Positions 36,257 through 45,131 of a DNA stretch of 64,000 nucleotides are shown one piece after another. Numbering within the stretch: the stretch's first letter is position 1; the number at the start of each line of letters is the position of its first letter. Below the pieces are notes generated by a model. That model saw nothing but the letters and a program-made list of their open reading frames with translations, was not told where the DNA came from and made no database searches. Origin of the DNA: Dyella mobilis (GTDB lineage: Bacteria; Pseudomonadota; Gammaproteobacteria; Xanthomonadales; Rhodanobacteraceae); assembly GCF_016904945.1 (NCBI RefSeq), contig NZ_JADIKF010000040.1, positions 434,001-498,000 on the forward strand, read 5' to 3'. The position numbers were made by a program, and so were the translations under genes.

Positions 36257-38215
36257 CTAGTTCGTTTGTACCCCTGCCCCGATGTTCTTTTCGAGAAAGG
36301 CCTGCACGTGGTTGTACATGTCAACGACGTTCTCTTCCTTGTAGAAGCCGTGTCCCTCGTTGGGTTTGGTCAGCCATTCGTACGGCTTGTGCGCTGCCTC
36401 CAACGCAGCGCGCATCGCCTTGGCTTGTGCAAAGGGAGCGCGTTCGTCCGCCTCACCGTGAATCAATAGCACCGGCACGTCGATCTTGTCGGCAAGCTTG
36501 TCGGGCGAATTGGCTGCCAGTTCGGCCGGATCCTTGCCGATGGCCTGCTCCAGGTAGTTTTTCCCGAACTTCGTGTCCTTGATGTCGCCCTTGTCGTACA
36601 TCATGGCCAGATCGTAGATACCGGCTTCGCCGATCGCACACTTGAACAAGCCAGGTGCACGGATCACCGTCATCATCGCCGAATAGCCGCCGAAGCTGCC
36701 GCCAAAAACGCACACGCGCTTGGCATCGGCATAGTGTTGCGCTTCGGCCCACTTCACGCCGTCGATCAGATCCTGCTGAATGCGCGTGCCCCACTTGCCA
36801 TACCCGTCGCCTTCAAAACCAGGTCCGCGACCACTTGATCCGCGGTAGTTGATCTGTAGTACCAGATAGCCGCGGCTGGCCAGGAACTGCGAATCGGTAT
36901 CGAAAAACCAGTTGTCGTCGACGTCGATCGGACCGCCGTGCGGCAGCAGCACCATGGGCAGGTTGTTCATGCTGGCACCCTTGGGTACCGTAAGAATCGC
37001 TTCCAGCTGCGTGCCATCGCTGGCGGTAAAGCGCATGGGGATACGCGAACCCATTTTGTCGGGATCGATGCTGTCGCTCTCGGAGAACAGCTTCCCTATG
37101 TGTTTTGCCTTCATGTCGAACAAGTAATACGTGCCAGGATCGCGGTCACTGCTGACCTTGAAAATCAGCATACTTCCGTCTTCGCTGAAACTGGAGAAAT
37201 CGACGAACTGGTTCGGAAACTTGCTGCTCAGCCCTTTGTAAATCTGCGCTAGCGGCTGGTCGCCGTTGATGATGATCGGCGTTGGGATACCCGTCACCGG
37301 TGCCGCGGCGACAGGTACGTCTTGCGGCGTCCACTGGATGTGGCCGATGTTGCCGAAGTCGTCTTTGGCCAACTGCTGCGATTGAGTGCCGTCTGCATTT
37401 GTTTGCACCAGCGAGAGTGGGCCGCTCTTCAGGCTGATCTCCGCATACAGATGCTGCTTGTCCTGCGAGAAGGCCACGGGCTCGAAGCGTTCGCCTTGAG
37501 CGTCGTTGGTCAGTTGCGACCACAAGCCGCGCTGCATGCGATAGACGACGTAGTTATTGGATATGTCCACGCCTTGCGCATAGCGCACATTGCCGTCCGA
37601 GTCGACGGTAAAGTCCATGCTTCCTGCGTTGATCTGACCGATCATGTGACGCACGCCGGTATCGGCATCCACGTCGTACAGCCACGTATTTTTTTCGTCG
37701 TTCCACATGTATGTCTGCATGTAGAAGTGACCGTTGGCCTTGGAGGGCAAGCCGGCGATGGTGGCATAGCCTTCGTCGGAGGGTCGCACCGTACCGCCGC
37801 GCCCGCCCGCGCCGAAATCGCGGTCGAACATGGCCAGGATCCGCTTGCCATTCACGTCGGTGGAGATGATTTCGCCCAGCCGTTCCGGGCGATCGAGCGA
37901 GCCGAAGAAATTAGCCAATTCGACTATCAGGCGCTGCGATCCCGTCCATTGGATATCGTACGGAAGCTGGTGCCAAGGCAATCGCAGGTAACTTTTCGGA
38001 TGGGTCATGTCGTCGAGCGCGTAGACCAACACGGCATGGTCTTCGCCCATCGCGGCAGCTACCGCCAGATACTTCCCGTCGGGCGAGATCCTGGGCATCG
38101 AATAACCGCCTCCATGCGCGAAAGCCTCTACCGGCACTCGGTCGCCGGCTGTGGCGACGACAGGCAACAGCAAACACAGCGCGGCCGCCAAGGCGCGCGC
38201 GTATCCCTTCATCAT
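36257..38215 (-). CDS. S9 family peptidase (prolyl oligopeptidase/acylaminoacyl peptidase type)
   Basis: A 652-residue exported serine peptidase. The signal peptide (ALAAALCLLLPVVATA) precedes a beta-propeller region of about 30-390 (RISPDGKYLAV and similar blades) and an alpha/beta-hydrolase domain. The catalytic Ser is in FGGSFGGYSAMM, the Asp in IHGEADERAP and the His in PNEGHGFYKEEN; the oxyanion-region motif LLPHGGP is present. The family cleaves short peptides, here probably in the periplasm. AAGGAAA before the ATG at 38215 (or the next ATG) decides the start. Confidence 0.92.
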   Translation of the reverse strand: MMKGYARALAAALCLLLPVVATAGDRVPVEAFAHGGGYSMPRISPDGKYLAVAAAMGEDHAVLVYALDDMTHPKSYLRLPWHQLPYDIQWTGSQRLIVELANFFGSLDRPERLGEIISTDVNGKRILAMFDRDFGAGGRGGTVRPSDEGYATIAGLPSKANGHFYMQTYMWNDEKNTWLYDVDADTGVRHMIGQINAGSMDFTVDSDGNVRYAQGVDISNNYVVYRMQRGLWSQLTNDAQGERFEPVAFSQDKQHLYAEISLKSGPLSLVQTNADGTQSQQLAKDDFGNIGHIQWTPQDVPVAAAPVTGIPTPIIINGDQPLAQIYKGLSSKFPNQFVDFSSFSEDGSMLIFKVSSDRDPGTYYLFDMKAKHIGKLFSESDSIDPDKMGSRIPMRFTASDGTQLEAILTVPKGASMNNLPMVLLPHGGPIDVDDNWFFDTDSQFLASRGYLVLQINYRGSSGRGPGFEGDGYGKWGTRIQQDLIDGVKWAEAQHYADAKRVCVFGGSFGGYSAMMTVIRAPGLFKCAIGEAGIYDLAMMYDKGDIKDTKFGKNYLEQAIGKDPAELAANSPDKLADKIDVPVLLIHGEADERAPFAQAKAMRAALEAAHKPYEWLTKPNEGHGFYKEENVVDMYNHVQAFLEKNIGAGVQTN

Positions 38216-38352
38216 ATTTTCCTTCCCCTGTTTGCACATCCAGTGTCAGCGGTGCGACCCGATTGTTCCCCATGGCCACCCGCGTCGAGCCAGTATAGCC
38301 AAGCTCGAAGCACCCTCACCAGGGTGCCTTGGAAGTGCCAGGGGCGCGCCGA

Positions 38353-38538
38353 TCAAACGGAGCGCGTCGCCTCCACCGGCGGCACGCGCGAAGCGCGCAA
38401 GGCTGACGCAAGCGTTGCCGCCTGGCCGAGCAGCAGCACTGCCGCGCCGGCCGATACGAAATGGAGTGGCAGCCGGCTCATTTCATAGGGCAATACCGGC
38501 CACCAGCTCCTGCCTGGCGCCAACAGGGCGCAGAACAT
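38353..38538 (-). pseudogene. Remnant: C terminus of an FtsX/MacB-type ABC transporter permease
   Basis: Sixty-one codons whose last two thirds read like the end of an FtsX-family permease: a membrane helix (FVSAGAAVLLLGQAATLASA) followed by LRASRVPPVEATRSV, the characteristic A..P..A.R tail. A full permease is about 400 or more residues; the rest is missing upstream, where the unrelated gene at 38550-39269 lies. Probably a deletion relic. Confidence 0.6.
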
Positions 38539-38549
38539 CAGTCTGCGCC

Positions 38550-39269
38550 TCAGTGCTTGGGCACCAGCTCGCTCATCACCTTGCCCGAAGCATCGAGCAG
38601 TTGAATCGAAGGTGTGCCGTCCGGGGCAACCATCATCTGAATGCGCGGATGACCCTGTGCGTCGCTGAGGGCCAACGCGACACTGTTGTCGTCGTTGCGG
38701 CTCAGCCTCATACGCGTGGTCGCCCTGCCGTGCTCATCGAGAAAGGCCTTCAGTTTGGCTTGCTGCTGATCTTTCGGAAGATTCTTGGCACTTTCCATCA
38801 GCTGTATTTCGTCGAGTAGCGAGTAATCCGGATAGTCATTGAATCGTATCGACGTTTCGCGCTGGGCGCCGTTTTGCTCGGCATCCATCGCCAAGGCTTG
38901 ATCCTGCTCGTAGGCATCGAAGGAAAGATGACCGTACGAGCGCTTGCTGCCGTCTTTGCTCTTTTCGCCGCCGAACATCAATCCGCCGTTTTCGGTGCCT
39001 TCGTCGTTGTAGAAGAGCATGCCCGCCGCCTTGCGGTTGGGGTGTGGGTATTCCTTGCCCTTGATGAGGATGCCGGGCTCCTCGGCCGCGTTGGAAATCA
39101 CCAGCCGAAGCGTGCCGTCGGGTTCGCGCAGGTTGATGCGCTGCACATCCAATTGATCCAGCTTCATCGAACGCGGAGAGGCCACGAAACCGCTCAGCAC
39201 CGTTACGGCAAATACGGCAGTCAACACACCGGCATAGATCATCAAAAAGCGCTGGCCCACGGGCTTCAT
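38550..39269 (-). CDS. Membrane-anchored protein of unknown function
   Basis: A 239-residue protein with one N-terminal hydrophobic segment (FLMIYAGVLTAVFAVTVLSGFVA), an uncleaved anchor or signal, and a soluble domain with beta-repeat character: INLREPDGTLRLVISN near the start and QGHPRIQMMVAPDGTPSIQLLDASG near the end resemble one another. This suggests an internally repeated beta structure. No family assigned. The ATG at 39269 lies just before the hydrophobic segment. Confidence 0.7.
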   Translation of the reverse strand: MKPVGQRFLMIYAGVLTAVFAVTVLSGFVASPRSMKLDQLDVQRINLREPDGTLRLVISNAAEEPGILIKGKEYPHPNRKAAGMLFYNDEGTENGGLMFGGEKSKDGSKRSYGHLSFDAYEQDQALAMDAEQNGAQRETSIRFNDYPDYSLLDEIQLMESAKNLPKDQQQAKLKAFLDEHGRATTRMRLSRNDDNSVALALSDAQGHPRIQMMVAPDGTPSIQLLDASGKVMSELVPKH

Positions 39270-39286
39270 CGGCGTTCCTTTTTCGA

Positions 39287-40060
39287 CTAAGTGGATGGAT
39301 TGAACTTCTTCGAATCGAACCTGGTCTTTTGGGCGAGCAGCGAACGTCCGGATAGAAGCCACAGGCGATCGTGACTGATATCTCGAACCGTCAAGCCTGC
39401 ACGTTGAAGTACCTCCGCGTAGCGTTCCCCGTGCCGCAGGTCGAAAACCGCGATTCGCCCGCCAGGCTTCAGCACCCGCACCAGCTCGCATAGTGCCTGA
39501 TCTCGCAGCGCCTGCGAGGAAATATTGTGGATCACTGTCATCGAAACGACCACATCGAATGAAGCATCGGGAAACGGCAGCCGGGTGATGTCGCCCGTTT
39601 TCACGTCAACCCGGTCCGCCACGCCCGCGGCGGCGGCGTTGGCGAGTGTCGCGGCGGGCGTGTTATTCGACAAATCCTTCGTCGTCCAGACATCGACGCC
39701 GACCGCCTGCCCCGTGGTCAGCTTTTTTGCGCAGGCGATCAGCGCCAATCCGTTGCCGCACCCGGCGTCCAGCACGCGCTCGTGCCCCGCTAGCGCCATT
39801 GCCGAGACCAGGCGATCGCGCACCCGCATTTTGCCCACCAGGCTCGACCACAGCATGACCCCGGCCAGATAGAACAGGAGCGTGGCTAGGAGTGCAGCAC
39901 CGGCGCACAACCAGACGGAAACAGCAGTTGGCCCCAGCCACAGCAGGCCTGCCGCTGCGGCCGAGGCGAAAAGCACGCCAAGGATGATGTTTGCGCGAAA
40001 AACGCCGGGAGCATCGATGCCGTAGTGGATACGAGGCTCCACGTTCGCCGTTGATGCCAT
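39287..40060 (-). CDS. SAM-dependent methyltransferase with N-terminal membrane helices
   Basis: A 257-residue protein. Two hydrophobic helices at about 20-75 are followed by a class I methyltransferase domain: motif I VLDAGCGNGLALIACA, motif II/III near VDVKTGDITRLPFPDASFDVV, and VLKPGGRIAVFDLRHG. Substrate unknown. Start ATG codons at 40087 and 40060 are both possible; 40060 (MASTANVEP) is taken. It ends 18 bases before the anchored protein gene on the same strand, so they may be co-transcribed. Confidence 0.82.
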   Translation of the reverse strand: MASTANVEPRIHYGIDAPGVFRANIILGVLFASAAAAGLLWLGPTAVSVWLCAGAALLATLLFYLAGVMLWSSLVGKMRVRDRLVSAMALAGHERVLDAGCGNGLALIACAKKLTTGQAVGVDVWTTKDLSNNTPAATLANAAAAGVADRVDVKTGDITRLPFPDASFDVVVSMTVIHNISSQALRDQALCELVRVLKPGGRIAVFDLRHGERYAEVLQRAGLTVRDISHDRLWLLSGRSLLAQKTRFDSKKFNPST

Positions 40061-40329
40061 TGGTTGCCCACCGCTTGAGTTGTGCATCCGGATAAAATAC
40101 GAGCCAAAGCTCGCCTTTCCTACTCGCATTTCCAGATCGCAAAGACCGCAGGCAATGCCCAACTAAGGTGAAGACCGCATACGAACGCCAGCACCGTCGT
40201 TGTGGCGACAGCTCGCATTTTGATCAAGGTAAGCGCCGGACGCGCCGGCCGACCGCAATTTCACGAGACCTTCACCCTTCACTACGTTACACAGCCACCC
40301 GGGGTGATACACACTGAAGGGAGGAATCC

Positions 40330-40614
40330 ATGAAACTCGTTTCAACATCATCGATGGCTGTCGCTCTGTTTGGCGCCGGGGCGCTGCTCGTCTCAAGCGC
40401 TTCCTGCGCCGCCATGCCGACCTGCCCGCAGCTCTGTCCCACCTGGAATCAAGAGTGCACTCAACTGCATGAAGCAGCATCGTGCAACCTGTATAATAAC
40501 CTTTGCACGCATTGCATCGGCGATAGCATCGGCAGCCGCACGCCGCCGATGAAACACGACGTAAAAATCAATATCGCCTGGGTAAATCCACACCAGGCCG
40601 CTCTCGCCGTGTAA
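40330..40614 (+). CDS. Small secreted cysteine-rich peptide
   Basis: A 94-residue product with a signal peptide (MAVALFGAGALLVSSASC) and a mature part rich in cysteine in the pattern C-x3-C-x6-C-x8-C-x6-C-x2-C (CPQLCPTWNQEC, ASCNLYNNLCTHC). The cysteine lattice suggests disulfide bonds or metal binding. GGGAGG precedes the ATG, and a perfect terminator follows 15 bases after the stop, so it is a free-standing gene. Function unknown. Confidence 0.65.
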   Translation: MKLVSTSSMAVALFGAGALLVSSASCAAMPTCPQLCPTWNQECTQLHEAASCNLYNNLCTHCIGDSIGSRTPPMKHDVKINIAWVNPHQAALAV

Positions 40615-40628
40615 TTTTTCGCTAATAA

Positions 40629-40657
40629 AAAAGCCCTGCGCGCTGCGCAGGGCTTTT
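40629..40657 (+). terminator. Rho-independent terminator of the cysteine-rich peptide gene
   Basis: Perfect 13-bp stem AAAAGCCCTGCGC / GCGCAGGGCTTTT with a 3-base loop. Confidence 0.9.
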
Positions 40658-40810
40658 CACGCCGTTGAGAAACGCCAGAACCACGTAGCAACCACCGATC
40701 ACATCCATCCATGGATTGAAGCAGCTCGCCGAAATGCTTTCACGACAACTTCACTCATTCTTCACTAAAAAACGCCAGTGGTAATAGACCACGAGTGAGG
40801 GGATTTTTTC

Positions 40811-41086
40811 ATGAAGATCTTTTCCACGGCCACCTTGGCCGCGTTGCTTCTTGGTGCCAGTGCCATCATGCAGTCGGCACCCGCCAGCGCAGAAATTGAT
40901 GGTTGCAATCAGCTTCGCATAGAGTGCGACCAAGGCAATCAAGAAGCTTGCCATCTCGTTGAGATAGGCTGCCAGGGGAAAGCCCCGCAAGGAACCGTGC
41001 TTGGTGGCGCGTCCTCGATGAAGAGCAATCACAAGGTGGATGCCTCCTCTTCGAATTCGAAGCAGAACGCTTCATCTCCCAAGTAA
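40811..41086 (+). CDS. Small secreted peptide with four cysteines
   Basis: A 91-residue product. The signal peptide (TLAALLLGASAIMQSAPASA) is followed by a short core with four cysteines (GCNQLRIECDQGNQEACHLVEIGC) and a disordered Ser/Asn/Lys tail. It has the same plan as the peptide at 40330 (signal, cysteine core, own terminator) without clear sequence identity. Function unknown. Confidence 0.65.
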   Translation: MKIFSTATLAALLLGASAIMQSAPASAEIDGCNQLRIECDQGNQEACHLVEIGCQGKAPQGTVLGGASSMKSNHKVDASSSNSKQNASSPK

Positions 41087-41113
41087 AGTTGGCGAAACGA
41101 ACTTGATGGCAAG

Positions 41114-41141
41114 AAGCCCCGGCCTATGGCACGGGGCTTTT
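41114..41141 (+). terminator. Rho-independent terminator of the second secreted peptide gene
   Basis: Stem AAGCCCCG / CGGGGCTT with a 10-base loop, followed by TTTGTTT. Confidence 0.85.
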
Positions 41142-41261
41142 TGTTTGCCGGGATACAGCACTCGCTGCAACCCGCCTGAATTTTTTGCTTCTAGCAGACT
41201 GCTGAGAAACGCCACAGCTCCTGAGCTCATTCGTTCCCCCTTGGACAGCGCAAACAAGGGC

Positions 41262-41525
41262 CTACTCTTTAAGCGAACTTACCAATACTTCGCCTTCCGC
41301 GGTCAAGCACAAAATTCCCGGCTTATATACGGTAATCAGATCGCGAGCCATTAGCGAAAGCATCGCGGCGTTTACCTGGTCACGCGCATCTGCAGGCCAG
41401 TCAGCCCTGATTTGCTCAGTGGGTAAAGTAGGGGCTCCCTGACCTGCGGAACAGGCAGCTTTAAATGTTCGAAGAATTTTGAACTCGTTTTCTGATAAGG
41501 AGGGCATCGCGATGGAACCACTCAT
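41262..41525 (-). CDS. Small protein with winged-helix character, unknown
   Basis: An 87-residue protein. LSENEFKILRTFKAACSAG, a middle helix (ARDQVNAAMLSLMARDLITVY) and a terminal strand pair (GILCLTAEGEVLVSSL) resemble a winged-helix domain, but no family can be named. The start may be the ATG at 41525 or the one at 41507. An imperfect palindrome (41532-41555) just upstream could be its operator. Confidence 0.5.
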   Translation of the reverse strand: MSGSIAMPSLSENEFKILRTFKAACSAGQGAPTLPTEQIRADWPADARDQVNAAMLSLMARDLITVYKPGILCLTAEGEVLVSSLKE

Positions 41526-41531
41526 TGGCCC

Positions 41532-41555
41532 GAGAATGTTCTCATGAGCATTCTC
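41532..41555. promoter_or_regulatory. Candidate operator palindrome
   Basis: Arms GAGAATG and CATTCTC flank a centre containing the palindrome CTCATGAG. It lies 7 bases before the small winged-helix-like gene, compatible with autoregulation. Confidence 0.4.
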
Positions 41556-41631
41556 AGCGGCTAGTGAAGGCCAGCCCTGATGACGTCTGCTTCGAATCGA
41601 AAGAAGACCTTAAATTTGGCTATTCCATCGC

Positions 41632-42321
41632 CTATCGGAGCCGCCCAGAGGCAATCAAGTCGGCCAAGGGGCCTGGCAACTCGATGCAGTCTGGGACTTC
41701 AGGTGCGGCGCGGCTTTCCACCAAGGCCGTTTCCATTGGGATGACACCAGCCCATACAGGTATGTGCGCTTCATCAGCATCCGAAGGGTCGCCCGTTCGG
41801 CTCTTGACCGAAGCCTCTTCTATGTTCATCCAGAGGACCGACGTTGCCTTCAGTTCCTTTTCCTGCACTGGGCGCAGCGAATCCCAACGTTCCGGGAATA
41901 GGTTATCCATGAAGTCCCGGAGGGCATGCTCCTTTTCTTGCAGACCTTCCACGATGTGGGCCACACCAAACATCATGGCGGAGCGATAGTTCACGGTGTG
42001 GTTGAACGCCGACCTCGCCAGCACGTAACCGTCCACCAGACTGCAGGTGACGCAGATTCGCGCGCCCTCTACCTGTCTCAGAAAGCGGCTGCCGATCGAG
42101 CCATGCCAATAAAGACGATTGCCCATGCGCCAGTGGATCGTTGGGGTAACGAACGGTTGTCTGTCAATGACGTACCCAACGTGGCAGAAGGGGCTGGCGT
42201 CCACGACTGAATAGACATCAGAGTGTAGGTAACTGCCGCGATGCGGTTCCCGACGAATGCGGTTTCGATCGGTCTTGGAGAAAACAAGCTCTTCGTCGGC
42301 AGACGATTCGGTAGTCATCAA
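41632..42321 (-). CDS. Pyridoxamine 5'-phosphate oxidase family protein (flavin-nucleotide-binding type)
   Basis: A 229-residue split-barrel protein. VVDASPFCHVGYVIDRQPFVTPTIHWRMGNRLYWHGS is the usual opening of PPOX-like flavin-binding proteins related to the NimA group, with FNHTVNYRSAMMFGVAHIVE as a second conserved block. Members bind FMN and are oxidoreductases of mostly unknown substrates. No operon partner. Confidence 0.85.
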   Translation of the reverse strand: MMTTESSADEELVFSKTDRNRIRREPHRGSYLHSDVYSVVDASPFCHVGYVIDRQPFVTPTIHWRMGNRLYWHGSIGSRFLRQVEGARICVTCSLVDGYVLARSAFNHTVNYRSAMMFGVAHIVEGLQEKEHALRDFMDNLFPERWDSLRPVQEKELKATSVLWMNIEEASVKSRTGDPSDADEAHIPVWAGVIPMETALVESRAAPEVPDCIELPGPLADLIASGRLR

Positions 42322-42597
42322 TGAAATCCCTGAATGTCGGTGGCAATGGTGTATTCAAGTAACGGGTCCGTTCGTACTCGGAATCAATACTCCACACTAT
42401 TCCGACCATTCAGCCTTTCGCTGACCTTCCATGACGTCATTTCGTAACCAGAAGCAAGGTCGATGGCCTGTAAAAGGGCGGGTAATTAGCTGTGCTCAAT
42501 TAGCTCCCCCCTTTTACTGTGTCCCCTGTCGAACCAAAGTAGACCTTGATTGCGTGACGCTGCCAGATCACTTATCGGATCGCGTTCAAGCATCCGT

Positions 42598-43188
42598 TCA
42601 CCGATCCAATCGCCCCCTTGCCTTCTTGGCATCGTTGCTCGACGGACTGATGAAAATGGCGCTGGCGATTACGTGAAAAAGGTGATCGGCCCGCGGCGTG
42701 AATGCGGATTGGTCGGCGAGCCAACCGAGCGCCGACATCAGAGCGAACAGGTCATCTCCATTCACATCGGCGCGTGCCGTACCTTCGGCCTGAGCGCGCA
42801 GCAGCAGTCGCGCGCCCACTGTGTGCACCGCTGCGCATGAAGTGTAAAGCGCGGAGTCCGGATCCGCGTGAGCGCTCGCGATCAAGTCGACCACGCCGCG
42901 ATAGCTTTGGACGAATGTCACCCCTTCGCGGAACCAGGACACGAGCGCTTCGTCGGGTGACTTCGACGTTTCGAGTTCGTCCGCCTTCTGCGTCAGTGCG
43001 TCGAGATTCGAACACATCAACGCTTCGAACAACGCTTCTCGCGTCGGGAAATGACGAAGCAACGTGGCCAAGCCGACGTCGGCCCGGCGCGCGATATCTC
43101 GCATGGACGCATCGACGCCGTCCTCGGTGACGACGTCGCGCGCGACGGCAAGCAGGTGGTCGTAATTTTTTTTGGCGTCGGCTCGCAT
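42598..43188 (-). CDS. TetR family transcriptional regulator
   Basis: A 196-residue repressor. The N-terminal helix-turn-helix reads DASMRDIARRADVGLATLLRHFPTREALFEAL; the C-terminal ligand domain is variable. The ATG at 43188 starts at the normal distance before the HTH. It is divergent from the SDR gene at 43340, with three copies of a 13-bp GGATC-ended palindrome between them, so it probably represses both genes. Confidence 0.9.
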   Translation of the reverse strand: MRADAKKNYDHLLAVARDVVTEDGVDASMRDIARRADVGLATLLRHFPTREALFEALMCSNLDALTQKADELETSKSPDEALVSWFREGVTFVQSYRGVVDLIASAHADPDSALYTSCAAVHTVGARLLLRAQAEGTARADVNGDDLFALMSALGWLADQSAFTPRADHLFHVIASAIFISPSSNDAKKARGRLDR

Positions 43189-43205
43189 GGGCTGTCTTGA
43201 CAAAT

Positions 43206-43272
43206 GGATCACTGATCCATATATTTGGATCAGTGATCCGGATGCTTGAGTAAGGATCTGGATCGGTGATCC
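43206..43272. promoter_or_regulatory. Three TetR-type operator copies in the divergent promoter
   Basis: GGATCACTGATCC (43206-43218), GGATCAGTGATCC (43227-43239) and GGATCGGTGATCC (43260-43272). The first two are exact reverse complements, 21 bases centre to centre (two helical turns), and the third is 33 bases further (about three turns). Confidence 0.8.
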
Positions 43273-43339
43273 ACAAGATACAGCGCCCTTGTATCGATAG
43301 GAACAGAGACGCTGTCCGACGCGATGAAGGTGAAAAGTC

Positions 43340-44074
43340 ATGGGAAAGCTTGAAGGTAAGGTTGCAGTCATTACGGGCGGATCGAGCGGTATGGCGCTAG
43401 CCAGCGCCAAACGGTTTGTGGAAGAAGGCGCCTACGTTTTCATAACGGGCCGCAGGCAGAACGCGCTCGATGAGGCGGTCAAGCTCATCGGCCGCAACGT
43501 GACCGGCGTGCGCGGCGACTCCGCCAACCTCGACGACCTCGACCGCCTGTTCGATACGGTCAAGCGTGAAAAGGGCAAGATCGATGTCCTGTTCGCAAGC
43601 GCCGGCACGGGCACGTCCGTCCCACTGGGAGAGATCACCGAGCAGCACTTCGATGCGACCTTCGGCCTGAATACGCGTGGCACGCTGTTTACGGTTCAGA
43701 AGGCGTTGCCGCTGTTCAACGATGGCGGATCGATCTTTATGACCGGGTCGGTTGCTTCGGTGAAAGGTTTTCCCGGCTACGGCGTATATGCGGCGAGCAA
43801 GGCGGCGTTGCGCTCTTTCGCACGTACTTGGCTCAACGAACTGAAGGGCAGGAATATCCGTGTGAATGTGCTTAGCCCGGGGCCGATCGCCACACCGATG
43901 CAGGACCAGGTTCTGGATGAAGCGGCGAAGCGGATGTTCGAATCCCTCATCCCGCGAGGAAAGATGGGGCGCCCTGAGGAAATTGCGACGGCTGCGGTGT
44001 TTCTCGCGTCAGACGATTCGAGCTTCGTGAATGGCGTGGAGCTGTCTGTCGACGGCGGCTTCTCGGCCATCTGA
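43340..44074 (+). CDS. Short-chain dehydrogenase/reductase
   Basis: A 244-residue classical SDR oxidoreductase. The cofactor loop is VAVITGGSSGMALASAKRF (TGxxxGM, with Ala where Gly is usual), the GRR that follows the second strand suggests NADP(H), and the active site is the Ser of MTGSVAS with YGVYAASKAAL (YxxxK). VNGVELSVDGGFSAI is the typical C terminus. Under probable control of the divergent TetR gene. Confidence 0.92.
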   Translation: MGKLEGKVAVITGGSSGMALASAKRFVEEGAYVFITGRRQNALDEAVKLIGRNVTGVRGDSANLDDLDRLFDTVKREKGKIDVLFASAGTGTSVPLGEITEQHFDATFGLNTRGTLFTVQKALPLFNDGGSIFMTGSVASVKGFPGYGVYAASKAALRSFARTWLNELKGRNIRVNVLSPGPIATPMQDQVLDEAAKRMFESLIPRGKMGRPEEIATAAVFLASDDSSFVNGVELSVDGGFSAI

Positions 44075-44175
44075 AAATCGCACCTAAAAGGTGTGGTGCC
44101 TGGCGCTCCGGGAAGACGCTCGTCACGCCTGGATTATTCGGGGCAGCCAACCTCAACACGAATGGGAATACCAAA

Positions 44176-44766
44176 GTGAATTACGCAATCGTAGGTTTCG
44201 GCGCGATCGGCCAAGCGCTAGCGCGCATGTTTGCCCGCAAGGATATCGAAGTGGCTGTAGCAAGCAGGCATCCGCCTGAAGCGCTCGCGCCACAGGCAAA
44301 CGCGATCGGTCCAACGATCGTTCCCAAGACCTTGAAGGACGCGCTCGAGGCCGACATCGTTCTACTGGCTGTCCCGTACGAACAACACCAAGAGGTTGCG
44401 AAGGCGCGAGCAAGCTGGAAGGGCAAGATCGTGATCGACGTGACGAACACTCTCGAAGACCTGGGCGGCCTCCCCTCCTCTTCGGTAGTAGCCCAAGCCC
44501 TGCCCGGTGCTCAACTGGTCAAGGCGTTTAACCACCTGCCAGCCCGCGTCCTCGCGGAAGACCCGGCCATCAACGGCGGACGACGCGTTGTATTTCTGTC
44601 GAGCGATGATGAAAGCGCGACTACGAGGATCGCCGCCCTGGTCGAGCAGCTCGGCTATGCGTCGGTGAATCTCGGCAAGATCGCGGAAGGCGGTCTGCTC
44701 GTGCAGGGACGAAACGGGATCTGGGCGCCCCTGATCTTCCAGGATCTGTTCAAGAAAGAGCAGTGA
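44176..44766 (+). CDS. NADP-binding oxidoreductase, coenzyme F420-dependent reductase-like
   Basis: A 196-residue Rossmann protein starting YAIVGFGAIGQALARMFARK (GxGxxG), with LLAVPYEQHQEV and VIDVTNTLEDLGG, then FNHLPARVL and VVFLSSDDES. This matches the NADPH-dependent F420 reductase-like family, in which most bacterial members use NADP and an unknown partner rather than F420. The GTG at 44176 is the start. It lies 101 bases after the SDR gene and may be co-regulated with it. Confidence 0.82.
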   Translation: MNYAIVGFGAIGQALARMFARKDIEVAVASRHPPEALAPQANAIGPTIVPKTLKDALEADIVLLAVPYEQHQEVAKARASWKGKIVIDVTNTLEDLGGLPSSSVVAQALPGAQLVKAFNHLPARVLAEDPAINGGRRVVFLSSDDESATTRIAALVEQLGYASVNLGKIAEGGLLVQGRNGIWAPLIFQDLFKKEQ

Positions 44767-44946
44767 CCTATGTACAGCGATAGCCGTACTTCTGTTGCAG
44801 CAATGTCCCGTTTGTGCGGCGGATTCAGCCGGTCGTCTATACATAGCCTACGACCAGATCTCCCGGGCCCCGCCATCGGATGTCGTGCGCTCGCCCCGTG
44901 ACCAGGGCGTAGCCGCAGCAGCTCGCCAGAGCTGCGAACTATCCGG

Positions 44947-45035
44947 CGCTAAGAAGCTGAGCAGCGTTTGCACCAAGCGCAGCCAGATTGGCCCGGCCCC
45001 ACTGGTCTTGAGTGAGTTCCATCTATTGGCCTCAC
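44947..45035 (-). repeat. 89-bp cassette-start repeat, copy 1
   Basis: Shares 73 of 89 bases with 50354-50442. In both places it is, on the minus strand, the sequence immediately following an attC end. A 27-codon frame begins ATGGAACTCACTCAAGACCA here and has a related frame in copy 2. No larger gene follows this copy, so the cassette it began is probably lost. Confidence 0.75.
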
Positions 45036-45088
45036 ACCAGAGTTAAACCGAGCCACAAAGTGGCGCCGGCTTGAACGAATAGTTAGGC
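45029..45088 (-). other. attC site (60 bp) of the VOC cassette
   Basis: Minus strand: outer site GCCTAAC, TATTC spacer, inner box GTTCAAGCCG, a central GCGCCACTTTGTGGC stem, inner box CGGTTTAACTC, and outer site GTGAGGC (GTTRRRY with one change). Length, order and box sequences are those of class-typical attC sites. Confidence 0.9.
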
Positions 45089-45131
45089 GGGTGCAAGCGA
45101 TGGCGTATTACGGTGGACCCATTGTTCGGTA

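Noticed and set aside
44947..45035. Mini-frame MELTQDQW as the start of an IS5-type transposase
   Set aside because: Only the first eight residues resemble transposase starts; nothing after them matches and the frame ends after 27 codons.
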